DNA of 6,433 bases from an uncultured Pirellulaceae bacterium (GTDB lineage: Bacteria > Planctomycetota > Planctomycetia > Pirellulales > Pirellulaceae), in assembly GCA_934255105.1 (NCBI GenBank), contig CAKQNH010000282.1, positions 1 through 6,433 on the forward strand, written 5' to 3'. Below, piece by piece: positions 4,507 through 6,433 of this stretch (the stretch's first letter is position 1; every line of letters begins with the position of its first letter). The position numbers were made by a program, and so were the translations under genes. Under the pieces are notes generated by a model. The model ran no database searches. It saw only the letters and a program-made list of their open reading frames with translations, and was not told the origin of the DNA.

Positions 4507-6433
4507 ATGCGACACTATCTCTCGATTGCTGGCCTGCTGCTTCTGCTGTGCATTCCAGCAGTAACCGTTCAGGCCGACGCTCCGCCGCTGCGAGATCTCA
4601 ACACGCACTGCCCCTTCACGCCTCCCGCATCGCTGGCAGCCTGGCAAGCCCGCGCACAAGATCTGAAACTGCAATTGCAAGTTTCCCTGGGACTATTCCC
4701 GCGTCCGCAACTGGATGCCGTCGCGCCGCAGATCTATGGCCGTGTCGACCGCGATGACTACACCATCGAGAGAGTGACCTTTGAGAGCCTGCCGGGCTTG
4801 CTAGTGACAGGCAATCTCTATCGCCCCAAGAAAGCGGCCGCTGAAGGGACGCTTCCCGCCGTACTCGCGCCACACGGACACTGGGAAGAAGCGCGGTTTT
4901 ACGCCCCCAGTCAGGCTGAAATCGATAAGCAGCTAGCCAGTGGCGGCGAGCGTTTTGAAAATGCTGCTCACAATCCAATCCAGGCGCGTTGCGTGCAATT
5001 GGCTCGCATGGGCTGCGTCGTCCTACACTGGGATATGCTCGGCTACTGCGATAGCCAGCAGATCAACATGCAACGCGCCCACGGTTTTGCAAATCAGCCC
5101 GCCGAGTCCGAAGTTAACAGCAGCGGATGGTTGCTCTATAGCCCGCTGGCTGAGTCGCACAATCAGTCTGTGATTGGCCTGCAAACTCTGGCTACGGAGC
5201 GCGCCGTAGATATGCTACTCACGCTTCCCGAAGTCGACCCCAGTCGCATTGCGATCTCGGGTGCCAGTGGTGGAGGGACTCAATCGTTCTTGGGTGCCGC
5301 CATCGACGATCGGATCGCACTGGCCTTCCCGGCCGTGATGGTCAGCACGGGCATGCAAGGTGGCTGCACCTGCGAGAACGCTTGCCTGCTGCGAACCGGC
5401 ACGGGCAATGTCGAACTGGCGGCACTCATCGCACCGCGGCCACTGGGCATGACCGCAGCCAATGACTGGACCAGAACCATGCCCCAAGACGGCTTTCCAG
5501 AGTTGCAAAAGCTCTACGGTCTGTTCGGTGCCAAGAACAAAGTGGCTCTCTTTCCAGCCGTCCACTTCGACCATAACTTCAACCATGTCGCCCGAGTCGC
5601 ATTGTATGGTTGGGTCAACGACCATTTTCGCCTCGGTTTCGCTAAACCGATTTTGGAGCGAGATTTTGATATCGCCCTCCGCGATGAATTGACCGTCTGG
5701 GATGCAGAGCACGCGCAGCCCGCTGGGGGCGAGGCGTTCGAACGCAAGCTGTTGCGAATTTGGGCCGAGAACATCGATGATCAGATGCAAGCACAGTTGC
5801 AAGGAGATGCCCAACAGCGAGAGCAGCTCGCTCGCACGCTGCACGATGGTTGGCGCACCTGCTTGGGCCTGACGACTCCGCAGTCTGACACGACCGTCCG
5901 TGAATTGGACGGAGGCAGCCTGCAGTTTGAGAATACCAGCCTACCAGCCTGGGGGGCGTTTCTAGTCCACACATCACAAGCAAAGCCAATACCGAGGTTA
6001 GAACATGGAGCCACTTTCGACTTACACATTGCAGTCCACGATGGCGAGGCGACCAAACTGTGGAATATCATTTTGGCCGGCCAGCAACTAACTGAAAGTG
6101 ATCAACCGGCCGACCAAATCCAGCGGCAAGGGCTGGTTGAGAACCCACGTCTTGCTGCCGCTTATACCTATGGTTACAACCTGCCGCTTTTTGCTCAGCG
6201 TGCACAGCAACTGGGCATCGCGCTGCAAACACTCGCCAGTCGATTCCCCCAGGCGACCATCACGCTCCGAGCCCGCGGCGCTGCCGCCCCACTGGCCGCC
6301 GCTGGCATGCTGGTCGCCACAGATCGAGCTGATTCCGACTCAGCTCTGACAGCCACATTGGCGCTGGATATCACCACCGATAACTTTTCTTTTGCCGAGG
6401 TGGCTTCGATTCGCGATCCCAACTTCCTGCCAG
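4507..6433 (+). CDS. Secreted alpha/beta-hydrolase, acetyl xylan esterase-like (3' end outside window)
   Basis: The frame is open for 642 codons and leaves the right edge without a stop. Residues 1-23 form a signal peptide: R2/H3, a leucine-rich core, and a likely cut after VQA before DAPP. The alpha/beta-hydrolase fold covers about 60-380. It shows PHGHW (122-126, probable oxyanion region), GASGGG with nucleophile Ser254, APRP then NDW with probable acid Asp320, and VHFDHNFNH with His353 or His356 as the base. The cysteine-rich GGCTCENAC (about 287-295) resembles planctomycete homologues annotated as acetyl xylan esterases. Such enzymes remove acetyl or other ester groups from polysaccharides outside the cytoplasm. 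Residues from about 385 on form a second region I cannot name; it has no obvious catalytic motif, and the total probably exceeds 690 aa. No Shine-Dalgarno precedes the ATG, but the signal peptide fixes the start. Substrate is not provable from sequence; a peptidase or other esterase role is possible. Confidence 0.85.
   Translation, partial: MRHYLSIAGLLLLLCIPAVTVQADAPPLRDLNTHCPFTPPASLAAWQARAQDLKLQLQVSLGLFPRPQLDAVAPQIYGRVDRDDYTIERVTFESLPGLLVTGNLYRPKKAAAEGTLPAVLAPHGHWEEARFYAPSQAEIDKQLASGGERFENAAHNPIQARCVQLARMGCVVLHWDMLGYCDSQQINMQRAHGFANQPAESEVNSSGWLLYSPLAESHNQSVIGLQTLATERAVDMLLTLPEVDPSRIAISGASGGGTQSFLGAAIDDRIALAFPAVMVSTGMQGGCTCENACLLRTGTGNVELAALIAPRPLGMTAANDWTRTMPQDGFPELQKLYGLFGAKNKVALFPAVHFDHNFNHVARVALYGWVNDHFRLGFAKPILERDFDIALRDELTVWDAEHAQPAGGEAFERKLLRIWAENIDDQMQAQLQGDAQQREQLARTLHDGWRTCLGLTTPQSDTTVRELDGGSLQFENTSLPAWGAFLVHTSQAKPIPRLEHGATFDLHIAVHDGEATKLWNIILAGQQLTESDQPADQIQRQGLVENPRLAAAYTYGYNLPLFAQRAQQLGIALQTLASRFPQATITLRARGAAAPLAAAGMLVATDRADSDSALTATLALDITTDNFSFAEVASIRDPNFLP

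Noticed and set aside
4507..4555. Lipoprotein signal in the esterase
   Set aside because: The cysteine at residue 15 follows Leu-Leu-Leu, not the small residue needed for a lipobox, so an ordinary signal peptide fits better.
4414..4680. Minus-strand open frame across the esterase start
   Set aside because: Overlaps the signal peptide and N-terminus of the hydrolase on the other strand; composition is that of a shadow frame.
5215..5844. Minus-strand open frame of 209 codons opposite the esterase
   Set aside because: Antisense to the catalytic core of the hydrolase, whose plus-strand frame has clear motifs and a signal peptide; the minus translation resembles no family.

Overview
The window most resembles a piece of a planctomycete chromosome of the Pirellulaceae type (Rhodopirellula/Blastopirellula-like). 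This rests on the style of the predicted proteins (a YnbB-like CdsA next to PlsC, and a secreted two-part acetyl-xylan-esterase-like hydrolase), the weak or absent Shine-Dalgarno sequences before most starts, the middling GC content, and palindromic intergenic repeats. No marker gene settles the taxonomy, so this is an inference.

Left part (1-1535, minus strand): a compact, overlapping lipid-metabolism run. Read in its own direction it holds a small four-helix DMT/EamA-SMR-like membrane protein (1535-1158), the C-terminal catalytic half of a phosphatidate cytidylyltransferase (about 1203-790), and an intact 1-acylglycerol-3-phosphate acyltransferase, PlsC (797-99). PlsC makes phosphatidic acid and CdsA activates it to CDP-diacylglycerol, so the two are consecutive pathway steps. 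The CdsA gene lacks its N-terminal half. What remains is joined out of frame to the end of the small transporter gene at about 1185-1206, which looks like an internal deletion junction (or an assembly error).

Middle (1536-3944): a 276-base divergent spacer with candidate -10 elements for both strands, then a complete polyphosphate kinase gene, ppk1 (710 aa, plus strand), with both family histidines. Its stop codon lies inside a tandem array of the heptamer GTGAGGY.

Non-coding stretch (3945-4506): 562 bases with no convincing gene but much structure. It holds the heptamer array, an AT-rich patch beginning with a palindrome, an 11-base direct repeat, a roughly 90-base REP/REPIN-like element built from three hairpins with GTT/AAC loops, and a 9-base direct repeat before the next gene.

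Right part (4507-6433, plus strand): a secreted alpha/beta-hydrolase of the acetyl xylan esterase-like kind, open at the right edge after 642 codons. No complete new multi-gene system is visible. The points most worth checking are the DMT/CdsA chimera and the structured repeat region after ppk1.
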